The position numbers and the translations under genes are program-made. The notes beneath the pieces are model-generated. The model saw only the letters and a program-made list of their open reading frames with translations. It did not search any database and was not told where the DNA came from. From Humisphaera borealis (GTDB lineage: Bacteria > Planctomycetota > Phycisphaerae > Tepidisphaerales > Tepidisphaeraceae): a stretch of 64,000 nt of DNA. The first letter of the stretch is position 1. Every line of letters starts with the position of its first letter. Below are positions 29,051-36,610 of this stretch, in pieces. Location of the stretch: contig NZ_CP063458.1 in assembly GCF_015169395.1 (NCBI RefSeq), forward strand, positions 4,340,001 to 4,404,000, written 5' to 3'.

Positions 29051-30196
29051 TTAGAAGGTGCCGGGCAGTACGAAACCCGCCGGCACCGGCCGACCTTCGG
29101 CTTCCAGTTCCGATTCGGTCTTGGTCTTCACGCGGAGCACGCCGTCTTCCATCACATGGCGGATTTTGGCCAGCGCCTTGTTCTGGATCTGACGGACGCG
29201 TTCCTTGGTCACACCGATGATCCTGCCGACTTCTTCAAGTGTCAGGGGATGTTCATCTTCCTGCTGCCAGTTGAAGCGACGCTTGATCACGGTGTTCTCG
29301 ACCTCGGTCAGGTCGGCGAGGTTGCGATCGACGATCTGCTTGAGTTCGTCAATGCAATCTTCCTCGACGATGTCGCGCTTGCGGTCGGACCAGTCAGACT
29401 TCTCCATGTCCGGCTCGAACTCCACCGGGAAGCGCGTCTTGTGCCGGTTGGCCTTGAGAGCCGTCCGGCTGAACGCCTTCAGGATGGCGCGGCAGGCGTA
29501 GGTGCTGAACTTGAAGCCGCGTTCGACATTGAACTTGTCGACCGCGCGGATCAGCGCCATGTTGCCTTCCGACACGATCTCAGCAAAGTCGATATCGCCG
29601 AGACGCGTCCGCTTGGCCATCGCCAGCACCAGCGCGAGGTTGGTGCGGGTGAGGTACTCGCGGAAGTGCTCGAACCGGCGATGCCAGTCGACGAACTTCA
29701 GCGCCAGTTCCTTGGTCAGGCCCTCGCGGGCGATCTTCTTCTGCAGCGCGGTCAGCTTCCGCTTGCTGTAGTTGAAGCGCATGAACATGAGCCGCTCTTC
29801 GTCGGCCTTCATCAGCTGCGGCGCACCCGTGGTCGAGGCGTCAAGCGCTTCGTCCCGGGTCGGCTGATACCAGGCCACCTTGGGCAGTACAGGCTCTGCG
29901 TCCTCGAACAGCGTCTTTTCGATGCCGGGCTGGCGGAAAATCTCGCTGTCCATGAACGCGTAGGTCTGAGCGATCAGCGCTTCAGCCTGGGCTCGCAATG
30001 CCTTGGGGATGGGCGCTGTTCGGACGGTCTTGCTAGTCATTGTTGAGGCCATATCCGCCCTCTCTTGTTCTTCTGTCAGATTAGACGTCACCAAGGCGGC
30101 GTCTCTCACACCCTGCCCGACTGGCAGGTACTGGGAGTCGATTTCGGCGGTCTCGTCTCCTACGGTATTATCAGTCTCGAAGGTTTCGTATTTCAT
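29051..30196 (-). CDS. RpoD-like sigma-70 family RNA polymerase sigma factor
   Basis: A 381-residue sigma factor. Region 2 is clear: LTRTNLALVLAMAKRTRL, then IVSEGNMALIRAVDKF and RGFKFSTYACRAILKAF, containing the core-binding and -10-recognition helices. Region 4 is LTLEEVGRIIGVTKERVRQIQ, the -35-reading helix-turn-helix. Region 3 is short and region 1.1 is absent. The ~110-residue N-terminal part is lineage-specific, and a Lys/Arg-rich segment precedes region 2. It belongs to the group 2/3 RpoD-like factors multiplied in Planctomycetes rather than to the primary factor. The ATG at 30196 has GGGAG six bases upstream; a TTG at 30217 is the only longer choice. It is divergent from nadD, with two copies of a palindrome in between that may govern it. 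Its regulon is unknown. Confidence 0.92.
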   Translation of the reverse strand: MKYETFETDNTVGDETAEIDSQYLPVGQGVRDAALVTSNLTEEQERADMASTMTSKTVRTAPIPKALRAQAEALIAQTYAFMDSEIFRQPGIEKTLFEDAEPVLPKVAWYQPTRDEALDASTTGAPQLMKADEERLMFMRFNYSKRKLTALQKKIAREGLTKELALKFVDWHRRFEHFREYLTRTNLALVLAMAKRTRLGDIDFAEIVSEGNMALIRAVDKFNVERGFKFSTYACRAILKAFSRTALKANRHKTRFPVEFEPDMEKSDWSDRKRDIVEEDCIDELKQIVDRNLADLTEVENTVIKRRFNWQQEDEHPLTLEEVGRIIGVTKERVRQIQNKALAKIRHVMEDGVLRVKTKTESELEAEGRPVPAGFVLPGTF

Positions 30197-30318
30197 GATT
30201 CGCTCCCTGCTCCGCAACAGCGGAGCGATTCAAACCATATGAACACAGCCACTTACGTCAGTATTCTGAAGACTACTGAAAGTTCCAAATCACTGTGGAC
30301 ACCTTTTATACGACAGAA

Positions 30319-30358
30319 TCAAACAGATGTTTGAATGGCTTGCCAAACATGCGTTTGA
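30319..30358. promoter_or_regulatory. Twin CAAAC-N4-GTTTG palindromes between the sigma factor and nadD genes
   Basis: Two palindromes, TCAAACAGATGTTTGA (30319-30334) and CCAAACATGCGTTTGA (30343-30358), share CAAAC-N4-GTTTG and are 24 bp apart centre to centre. They lie in the AT-richer 218-bp gap between divergent genes, 123 bases before the sigma ATG and 57 before nadD. The layout suits two dimers of one repressor on the same DNA face region. The regulator is unknown; the shape recalls LexA-type boxes (GAAC-N4-GTTC) but differs in sequence. Confidence 0.55.
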
Positions 30359-30414
30359 AAAGTGATCGGCAATTCAGATGCCGCAAGGGGTGATAAAATA
30401 GGGCTCATCGTCTA

Positions 30415-31029
30415 ATGGAAGCATCTTCGGACCGAATCCTCTGCTACGGCGGCAGCTTTAACCCCATTCATAATGGTCACTTACTGTGCGCGCAGGCGGT
30501 CGCCGAAGCCGCAGGATTCTCTCGCGTACTGCTCATCCCCAGTGGTCAACCCCCACACCGAGCCCGGCAGAACGACATGGCAACCGCCCGGGACCGCCTG
30601 ACAATGTGTCAATTGGCAGTTCGGAACTCCGCACTTTTTGACGTAAGTGACATCGAACTTCGTTTGGACGGTCCGAGCTACACTGTTCAAACCGCAAGAG
30701 CTCTAAAGCAGCAGAGGCTGTCGATTGTCAATTGGTTGATTGGAAGCGACACAGTGCCGCGGTTAGCAACCTGGTACGACTTTCCGCGTCTGATGGAGGA
30801 AATCCAATTTGTCGTTGTGGCCAGACCGGGGGCGGAAATGATGTGGGACAACCTTGATGTCGCACTGCAGCCCCTGCGTCAAAATGTCGTTCGAGCGCCC
30901 CTTGTCGAAATCAGCGCCAGCGATGTGCGTGATCGTGTCCGACACGGTCGGTCAATTGACTACCACGTGCCTGCGGCAGTCGCGTCGTATATCGCCGAAC
31001 GCGGCTTGTACCGCGAGCCTTCGGTGTGA
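30415..31029 (+). CDS. nadD: Nicotinate-nucleotide adenylyltransferase
   Basis: A 204-residue enzyme that transfers AMP from ATP to nicotinate mononucleotide to make deamido-NAD. The nucleotidyltransferase signature GGSFNPIHNGH is at 12-22. The later WLIGSDTVPRLATWYDF segment and the C-terminal EISASDVRDRV...SIDYHVPAAVASYI block (the ISSTxIR-type motif of the family) are both present. Length is normal. GC content looks lower than in its neighbours, with many AT-rich codons. The ATG at 30415 is the first of the frame; no strong Shine-Dalgarno sequence precedes it. It is divergent from the sigma factor gene and convergent with the FlgG-like gene, which ends 27 bases after it. There is no rsfS or proA neighbour as in many bacteria. 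Confidence 0.94.
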   Translation: MEASSDRILCYGGSFNPIHNGHLLCAQAVAEAAGFSRVLLIPSGQPPHRARQNDMATARDRLTMCQLAVRNSALFDVSDIELRLDGPSYTVQTARALKQQRLSIVNWLIGSDTVPRLATWYDFPRLMEEIQFVVVARPGAEMMWDNLDVALQPLRQNVVRAPLVEISASDVRDRVRHGRSIDYHVPAAVASYIAERGLYREPSV

Positions 31030-31056
31030 GTGTCGGTGGAGTTCGCTTGGTCAGGG

Positions 31057-32247
31057 TCAGCGCTGCTCGAGCTTGGTGGAGCCGTCGAGCGCGCCCACGA
31101 TGCTCGCACGCCAGTTCTGAAGGAACTTCAGACGCATCCGTTCCTTGATCAAATCGAGGTTGCTCCGCTCAAGCTGCCCCTGGGCGATCCGCCCGACAGC
31201 CCGGGTTCCCGGCGTCTGCTCGGTCGCCGGACCTGACGCTTCCGTTTCGGCATACAGTCCCCCACCGAGCGGGCGAAGCGCCGTGGGGTCGGCGAACACC
31301 GCCAGGCGAATGTGGCCAAGATCTTTGGGCTGATCGCTGCCGGCGATACCCACCTGCATCCGCCCGTCCTGCGTAATCGTGACTTGTGTGACGCCAGGCG
31401 GGAACTTCATCGCAGGCATGAGAGAGAAGCCGTCGATGTCTCCGACCACGATATCGCCGGTAGCGTTCATGAACAGTGCGCCGTTCCGCGTGTAGGCGAC
31501 GGCGCCTTCCGGTTTCTGCTTGGTGTAGAAGCGAACGGGGAGGAAGCCTTCGCCTTGGATCGCGATATCCAGCGCGCGGTCGGTCACCTGCAGTTCGCCG
31601 GCCGAGACATCCAGCTGCGAAGCGGCGTCGCGACCGTCGCCGATCGCGGTGCGGGTTACCTTGAAGCCCGGCACGTCGGCATGACGAAGATTATCGACGA
31701 TCGCCCGCGTGCCGGCGTCGATGGCGGCCAGGGTATCGGTCAGGGGTGCAACGGCGCGGTCGGCTTCCCCGAGCACGCCTGCGCCGCCGCGACGATACGA
31801 CGGCATCGGGCCGGGGGTTGTCGCTTCAACGATCAGATCATTGATCGCCTGGGGGCTGGCCCGCTGCTTCTCAAGGTTCGTGGCGTATTGACCGTCTTCC
31901 GGGCCGATGACCGGTCGCTTGGCCGACGGTCGCGACGGCAACGGCCGGGTCGGATCGTCGAAGATCGCCGTCTCGGGCTGGCGATTCAGCGGGGCGGCCA
32001 TCGTCGGGTCCGCGACGCCGGTTCCGGGCTGGGCGTAGCCACGCTGGCCGGTTGTCTTGGACTGTCCGTAGCGCTCGGGCGGCGCCATCGTCGCCGGGGC
32101 GGCGGTCGCCGACGCTGCCGGCGCGCGACTGCACCCGGTGAACGCAAGGACGCCTGCGACGGCGGCACCGGCGATCAGCACCTGGCGGGCAGCGGCAACA
32201 ACAAGTGAAAAAGTCGACCCCGTTCGGGAATGAAAGACCAGCGTCAT
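31057..32247 (-). CDS. FlgG-like flagellar rod/hook family protein, predicted lipoprotein
   Basis: A 396-residue protein whose C-terminal ~240 residues follow the FlgF/FlgG pattern. These are AIDAGTRAIVDNLRHADVPGFK (the N-terminal rod motif, here internal), GELQVTDRALDIAIQGEGF, VAYTRNGALFMNATGDIV, then GHIRLAVFADPTALRPLGGGLY and a terminal GRIAQGQLERSNLDLIKE. Unlike true FlgG, the rod motif is preceded by a lipoprotein signal (LAFTGC, lipidated Cys39) and about 120 Pro/Ala-rich residues. FlgG is normally exported by the flagellar type III system without a cleaved signal. The ATG at 32247 has AAGGGA six bases upstream. No other flagellar genes are visible. A PilZ protein lies 137 bases upstream on the same strand, which would suit motility or attachment. 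It may be an envelope protein recruited from the rod family. Confidence 0.8.
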   Translation of the reverse strand: MTLVFHSRTGSTFSLVVAAARQVLIAGAAVAGVLAFTGCSRAPAASATAAPATMAPPERYGQSKTTGQRGYAQPGTGVADPTMAAPLNRQPETAIFDDPTRPLPSRPSAKRPVIGPEDGQYATNLEKQRASPQAINDLIVEATTPGPMPSYRRGGAGVLGEADRAVAPLTDTLAAIDAGTRAIVDNLRHADVPGFKVTRTAIGDGRDAASQLDVSAGELQVTDRALDIAIQGEGFLPVRFYTKQKPEGAVAYTRNGALFMNATGDIVVGDIDGFSLMPAMKFPPGVTQVTITQDGRMQVGIAGSDQPKDLGHIRLAVFADPTALRPLGGGLYAETEASGPATEQTPGTRAVGRIAQGQLERSNLDLIKERMRLKFLQNWRASIVGALDGSTKLEQR

Positions 32248-32384
32248 AAGGCGTCCCTTCCATGGGAGTTTGACGGCACCCGCGTACGGGCCAGGCGCGG
32301 CCGTCATCCTGACGGCCTCTGCACAAAGTTCTAGGGATTATGCAATTTTTACTAAAGAATTGGAAGGGCGCGCGATGTTCTCCA

Positions 32385-32831
32385 TCACGCGGCCTGGCGC
32401 GACAACTCATTGCCTACAAACTCTGCCCCCACGTCGAACGTCTGGCTGTCCTCATGATGGCGGCAGGAGACGATCCGCATGCGGCTCGACCACTTCATCG
32501 GTCCCAGTTCCAGCGTGATGCGATACTTTTCCCCGATCGCCAGTGGCTTGCGGGTGTGAAAGCCAACGCCGTTCATGGAGATGTTGCTGACAAAGCCGGC
32601 GGAGGTCAGCGATCCCATCTGCACGGCGGTGTCCGGACGGATCGACGCCTTGGCGACCAGCGTCTGGCGGGGCGCGCGGCGTCGCTCGATGGCTGGTTTG
32701 CTGCCGGCGGTGGACATCACGATCCGGGGTACGACCGCAGAGCCCACCGGCGTGGAGTCGGCGACCGGGTCGGTATCCTGTTTCTCGGCCGGACGGTTAA
32801 ACGGAAAGTCGGGCGGGAAATCGAGTGCCAT
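32385..32831 (-). CDS. PilZ domain protein
   Basis: A 148-residue protein. After a ~45-residue flexible leader, the PilZ c-di-GMP-binding marks appear: RRRAPRQ (the RxxxR element) and SNISMNGVGF (the D/NxSxxG element), followed by beta strands ending CRHHEDSQTFDVGAEFV. PilZ proteins bind c-di-GMP and steer motility, attachment or polymer synthesis. The usual aspartate of DxSxxG is Asn here, a variation seen in binders and non-binders alike. The ATG at 32831 is preferred over a TTG two codons earlier. It lies upstream of the FlgG-like lipoprotein gene on the same strand. The 137-base gap holds an AT-rich stretch (near 32336-32362) that may be a separate promoter. Confidence 0.85.
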   Translation of the reverse strand: MALDFPPDFPFNRPAEKQDTDPVADSTPVGSAVVPRIVMSTAGSKPAIERRRAPRQTLVAKASIRPDTAVQMGSLTSAGFVSNISMNGVGFHTRKPLAIGEKYRITLELGPMKWSSRMRIVSCRHHEDSQTFDVGAEFVGNELSRQAA

Positions 32832-32978
32832 AGGCAAGGTATCGGGCCGCCCCGATCACGACCTTAGCCGCGCGCGACTCCCGGTAAAACCGGCCTCGGC
32901 GCGACTATGAGGAAGGCCTGCCCTGGTACCGGCAGTGCCGCGTTGGCACGAATCGATGTCTGTTAAGCGAGGCGCGTC

Positions 32979-33209
32979 CTAGGCGGCGGCGGACGAACGA
33001 CCGGTCAGCCGCTTCCGAACGATCCGAACGTAGTTCAGAAAAGCCCGCCCGCAGTCCACCAGGTCCTGTCGTGTCCACGTCTGTTGTCCGACGGGTTGGC
33101 CGTTGCGGACGATGCCGAATTGCCCGTTGTTCCAAGCGACGATGTAGGCAACATCGCCGGCGGCAAACTCCGCTGCACAGAGATGAGACATGATGGCGAC
33201 TGAATCCAT
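32979..33209 (-). CDS. Small hypothetical protein
   Basis: A 76-residue frame starting MDSVAIMSHLCAAEF and containing GDVAYIVAWNNGQFGIVRNG and DLVDCGRAFLNYVRIVRKRL. The mix of hydrophobic strands and a basic amphipathic tail looks like a folded small domain, perhaps a short SH3-like barrel plus helix. I do not recognise a family. No clear ribosome binding site is seen. It sits between the DUF1080 gene's terminator and the PilZ gene, on the same strand as both. It may be spurious. Confidence 0.45.
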   Translation of the reverse strand: MDSVAIMSHLCAAEFAAGDVAYIVAWNNGQFGIVRNGQPVGQQTWTRQDLVDCGRAFLNYVRIVRKRLTGRSSAAA

Positions 33210-33280
33210 GACGGAAAGCCGATGGATGCAAATCGCTTGCCAGGCCGAATTTCTCGCTGGTGCCGGAACCGCGACTGAAC

Positions 33281-33316
33281 GCAGGCACGAAGGTTGAATC
33301 CAACCTTCGTGCCTGC
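33281..33316 (-). terminator. Terminator after the DUF1080 gene
   Basis: GCAGGCACGAAGGTT / AACCTTCGTGCCTGC is a perfect 15-bp stem with a 6-nt loop, 34 bases after the stop of the DUF1080 gene. It lacks a long T-run but is very stable. Confidence 0.75.
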
Positions 33317-33349
33317 GTGCCTCAGCGTCGCCGTGTCTGCTCGTCGAAC

Positions 33350-34129
33350 TTACTTCGCCACTTCCCGAATCTTGATGTTTCGGAACGCGACTTCGTTGCC
33401 ATGGTCCTGAAGGCAGATGTGGCCCTTTTTGGACTTGCCGAAAGCTTCCCATTTCGCAAACTTGCTTTTAGCGAGCCGGGCGTTCCAGTCTTCGCTGCCG
33501 ACTTCGAACTCGACGTACTTCACGCCGTTCATATGGACGGTGCCCTTGCCACCGGCCAGCTTGAACCGAAGTTCGTTCCACTCGCCGACGGGCTTGGTGG
33601 CATCGAGGGGCTTGCCGGTCTTGAGGTCGATCGGCGGCTGGTAAAGCTGGTAAAGCCAGCCGGCCTTCTGGGGGTCGTGACCGTCAACGTTGTCCTGGAT
33701 CTGGATTTCCGGGCCGCTGTCGTAGGGGGGCTTCTTGGGCTGTTCGATCACACCGAACATCAGGCCCGAGTTGCCGCCCTTGGTGATCTTGTACTCGAGT
33801 ACCAGTTCGTAGTTCTGGTACTGGTCCTTAGTGATGATATCGCCGCCGCCCTTGCCGGTGAGCACCAGCTCCCCGTCCTTTACGACCCACTTGTCGCTGA
33901 CGGGGCCGGTCGGCTTGTTGTAGTTGCGGAAGTGTTCGATCGACTTACCGTCGAACAACAGCTTCCAACCTTCGGACTTGTCCTTATCGGACAAGGTGTT
34001 CGCCGCCGAGGCGTGCCCATGAGCCGCGGCGGGCTTCTCGTCGGCGGCGCGGGTGTAGGAACCGTTCGACAACACAAGGCCGGCCAGGGCCAGCGCCGCG
34101 GCGCCGGCGATCAACTTCTTCTGAAGCAT
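33350..34129 (-). CDS. Secreted DUF1080 (3-keto-disaccharide hydrolase domain) protein
   Basis: A 259-residue protein with a signal peptide (LIAGAAALALAGLVLSNGSY, cleavage near residues 26-28). A single concanavalin-like DUF1080 domain follows: WKLLFDGKSIEHFRN, WVVKDGELVLTGKGGGDI, YELVLEYKITKGGNSGLMFGV, EIQIQDN and a terminal HICLQDHGNEVAFRNIKIRE. These are the hallmark phrases of the family, abundant in Planctomycetes. It is annotated as a 3-keto-disaccharide hydrolase domain, though many members have no tested activity. The ATG at 34129 gives the signal peptide directly. A perfect hairpin terminator follows the gene and a long heptamer-built inverted repeat lies upstream, so it is probably transcribed alone. 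Confidence 0.92.
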   Translation of the reverse strand: MLQKKLIAGAAALALAGLVLSNGSYTRAADEKPAAAHGHASAANTLSDKDKSEGWKLLFDGKSIEHFRNYNKPTGPVSDKWVVKDGELVLTGKGGGDIITKDQYQNYELVLEYKITKGGNSGLMFGVIEQPKKPPYDSGPEIQIQDNVDGHDPQKAGWLYQLYQPPIDLKTGKPLDATKPVGEWNELRFKLAGGKGTVHMNGVKYVEFEVGSEDWNARLAKSKFAKWEAFGKSKKGHICLQDHGNEVAFRNIKIREVAK

Positions 34130-34475
34130 TTCTCGTTTCCTCGTAAGGGGTTGGGGGAACAACAGGGCAGCTATCAATACCCGCGTCGGTCTGAAACGTG
34201 AAGAGAAAACGGCTCTGTGCCGCTCGGTGCCTGCATCGATAGGCCAATGAGACGAACGCCAAGCCGCCAAGCCGCCAAGACTCCAAGAACAGAGAGAAGA
34301 TCATCAAGATGACTTGGCGATTTGGCGTCTTGGCGTTCATCTCGTTTTTCGGACCGGTCTGGCTTTTCGTCCTCTCGCTTTGAGACGACGCCGTCTATTC
34401 ATGTCGAGTTGCCGCTTCTGCCGATCCTTATCGGACGTCTGTCACTGCGCCGTTTCCGAACCACGAACGTACCCC
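34130..34475. other. Divergent intergenic region with heptamer inverted repeat
   Basis: A 346-bp gap between the divergent DUF1080 and penicillin-binding protein genes. Apart from the inverted repeat at 34250-34344 I see no gene. Both promoters must lie here. No strong -35/-10 pair stands out. Confidence 0.5.
34250..34344. repeat. Inverted repeat built of CGCCAAG heptamers
   Basis: The left arm (34250-34280) is GAGACGAA followed by three CGCCAAG-type units. The right arm (34314-34344) is its reverse complement at 27 of 31 positions. The 33-nt centre is AG-rich. It would fold into a long hairpin and resembles short tandemly repeated heptamer elements of other bacteria. Confidence 0.7.
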
Positions 34476-36257
34476 ATGACCCGTTTCAGCTTTCCCCGAG
34501 CCGCGTTCGTCTTCATCCTTCTCGGCGCGATGTTCGCGCTGCTGATTGCCCGCGTGACCTGGCTCCAGACCACTGGCCGGGAACAGACGCTGCGGCAGGC
34601 CGATCGCCAGCAACACCGCCGCGAACCTCTCCCGGCGCGCCGGGGTAGCATCTACGACCGCAATGGCGTCGAGATGGCCGGCACCGTCCAGACGCAGGCG
34701 GTCTTCGTCGATCCGAAGTTCATGCTGCAGGTCGCCCATGAAGACCCCAAGGGACTGATCACCTTCGACGCCAACATCGCCAGGCTCTCCAGCCTGCTGG
34801 GCGTCAACGCGTTCGACGTGAATGAGATGATCTCGATGCGGTTTAACGACCGCTTCGTCAAGATCGCCGAGAACGTGGACGAAGCGACCAGCGAGCGCGT
34901 CCGCCGACTGAACATCTCCGGCGTCGGTACCACGCCCAGCGACGTTCGCTTCTACCCCATGGGGTCGGTCGCGGCGCATATCCTCGGCGGGGCGGGCCAC
35001 GACGGCAGGGGACTCGAAGGCGTTGAGCTGAAGTTCGAGAAGTTGCTCGCCGGCAAGGACGGCTCGATCCGCAGCCGCAAGGACGCCCAGCACCGCCCGA
35101 TCAATGTCGCCGAGGACGACTACGTCCCCCCGACCCACGGCCAGCACCTGATGCTGACGATTGACGCCAACATCCAGCTCATCGTCGAGCAGGAACTGTC
35201 GGCGACGTGCCGGCAATACAAGGCCGCCCGCGGCGAGTGCGTGATCCTCGACCCGCGCACGGGCGAAGTGCTGGCGCTGGCGAACTGGCCGGCGTATCAC
35301 CCGCAAAACCTGGTCGACACACTCAAGACCCCGGAAATCCGTCGAAACAACGCGCTGGTCGCCCCCTACGAACCGGGATCGACGATCAAGCCATTCATCG
35401 CCGGCCCGGCGCTCAAGTGGAAGATCACCAGGGTTGACGAGGTCTGGGCGATTCCCGGCATCAAGTACAAGACGCCCTACGGCCGCACGATCACCGACGT
35501 TCACGGCTACGGCCCGCTGACCACCTGGGACGGACTGGTCAAGTCGAGCAACATCCTCATGTCGATGCTCGGCGAACGCATGGGCAACAAGAAGCTCCAT
35601 ACCGCGCTGACGAGCTTTGGCTTCGGACAGACGACGGGCATCGAGCTGCCCGGCGAAGACCCCGGCCGTGTCAACCCGCTGGGCAAGTGGACCAAGTACA
35701 GCACCGAATCGGTCTCGCAGGGTTACGAACTGATGGTGACGCCAGTACAACTGGCCCGCGGCTTTGCCGCCTATGCCAACGGCGGGCGGCTGGTGAAGCC
35801 GACGATCATCCGCGGCACGCTCAACCCCGCGGGGCAGATCGTGTCGCGGCAGGAACTGCAGTCGCTGGCGATGATGCCCGAGGTGATCGATCCGATGACG
35901 TCGCTGGATGTGAAGCGCATCCTGAGCGATGTGCTGGTCCGCGGCACGGGGTCGAAAGCCCGCAGCCCGATCTGGAACGTCTTCGGCAAGACCGGCACGG
36001 CCCACGTGAGCCAGGGCAAAAAGGGCTACTCCGACAGCAAGTACACCAGCAGCTTCCTGTGCGCCGCGCCGGTGGAGAACCCGCAACTTGTGGTGGCTTT
36101 CATCGTCCACGAACCGGACAAGAGCCTGGCCCACTACGGCGGCACGGTCTCGGCGCCGGGCGCGGTGAAGATGGTGGAGCGCATCCTGGCGTATCAGCAG
36201 ATTCCCCCAGCCCCGAACTGCAGCCGCCACCGGCGAACCTGCAGCCCAAGCTCGTGA
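34476..36257 (+). CDS. Penicillin-binding protein 2 / FtsI-type D,D-transpeptidase
   Basis: A 593-residue class B penicillin-binding protein. One membrane anchor (residues 8-26) is followed by the dimerisation domain with RRGSIYDRNGVEMAGT. The transpeptidase domain has all three active-site motifs: S302-T-I-K305, S357-S-N359 and K505-T-G507. It cross-links septal or side-wall peptidoglycan in the periplasm, notable because Planctomycetes have a reduced but real wall. No PASTA domain is present and the gene lies outside a dcw cluster. The tail is odd. After a C5 run (36204-36208) the frame ends in CSRHRRTCSPSS, while the next frame reads on as PELQPPPANLQPKLVNFD... to a stop at 36322. This looks like a one-base deletion, slippage or sequencing error; the intact product would be about 615 residues. 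Confidence 0.93.
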   Translation: MTRFSFPRAAFVFILLGAMFALLIARVTWLQTTGREQTLRQADRQQHRREPLPARRGSIYDRNGVEMAGTVQTQAVFVDPKFMLQVAHEDPKGLITFDANIARLSSLLGVNAFDVNEMISMRFNDRFVKIAENVDEATSERVRRLNISGVGTTPSDVRFYPMGSVAAHILGGAGHDGRGLEGVELKFEKLLAGKDGSIRSRKDAQHRPINVAEDDYVPPTHGQHLMLTIDANIQLIVEQELSATCRQYKAARGECVILDPRTGEVLALANWPAYHPQNLVDTLKTPEIRRNNALVAPYEPGSTIKPFIAGPALKWKITRVDEVWAIPGIKYKTPYGRTITDVHGYGPLTTWDGLVKSSNILMSMLGERMGNKKLHTALTSFGFGQTTGIELPGEDPGRVNPLGKWTKYSTESVSQGYELMVTPVQLARGFAAYANGGRLVKPTIIRGTLNPAGQIVSRQELQSLAMMPEVIDPMTSLDVKRILSDVLVRGTGSKARSPIWNVFGKTGTAHVSQGKKGYSDSKYTSSFLCAAPVENPQLVVAFIVHEPDKSLAHYGGTVSAPGAVKMVERILAYQQIPPAPNCSRHRRTCSPSS

Positions 36258-36454
36258 ACTTTGACGCCAGGGTGTACCACCAGCGCGACAAGGTGATCGC
36301 GGCGAACGACATGCACGACTGAGTGATCGATTCCCTCCCCCATTCGGCGGATCCCCGGCGAGATTTTGCTTGACAGAATGCGCGCGCCGGAGACCATTGG
36401 TTTGGTATTAGTACGGTGTCTGGTGTATCTGGTGTCGAGCGTTGAACATCACGA

Positions 36455-36545
36455 GAAGACGCGCTCCGCTTCGCGTCGCGGCTAACCATGTCGGGTTGTG
36501 TTGATCGCGCACGGTTAGCCGCGACGCGTAGCGGAGCGCGTCTTC
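36455..36545. repeat. 33-bp inverted repeat, GCGACGCG..GCGGAGCG family, copy 1
   Basis: The arms 36455-36487 and 36513-36545 are reverse complements at 32 of 33 positions, around a 25-nt centre. Left arm core: CGCTCCGCTTCGCGTCGCGG then CTAACC. A second copy with the same arm ends but a longer centre occurs at 58313-58453. There are no coding features and no transposase. It lies in the 288-bp gap after the penicillin-binding protein gene. Confidence 0.85.
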
Positions 36546-36610
36546 GGCCCGCGCACGCGTCCTCCACACCGTAAGCGTCTTCCACTCCTGAGAGACAGAT
36601 CGGAGTTCCT

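Noticed and set aside
30402-30445. A tRNA-like stretch (CATCGTCTAATGGAAGC, then GACCGAATCC) at the nadD start
   Set aside because: It resembles a D-arm and a T-arm but has no anticodon stem, no matching 3' acceptor strand and overlaps the nadD coding start.
36455-36545. Remnant of an insertion sequence
   Set aside because: No transposase fragment or target duplication is seen and the whole unit is only 91 bp. A non-autonomous repeat is the most that can be said.
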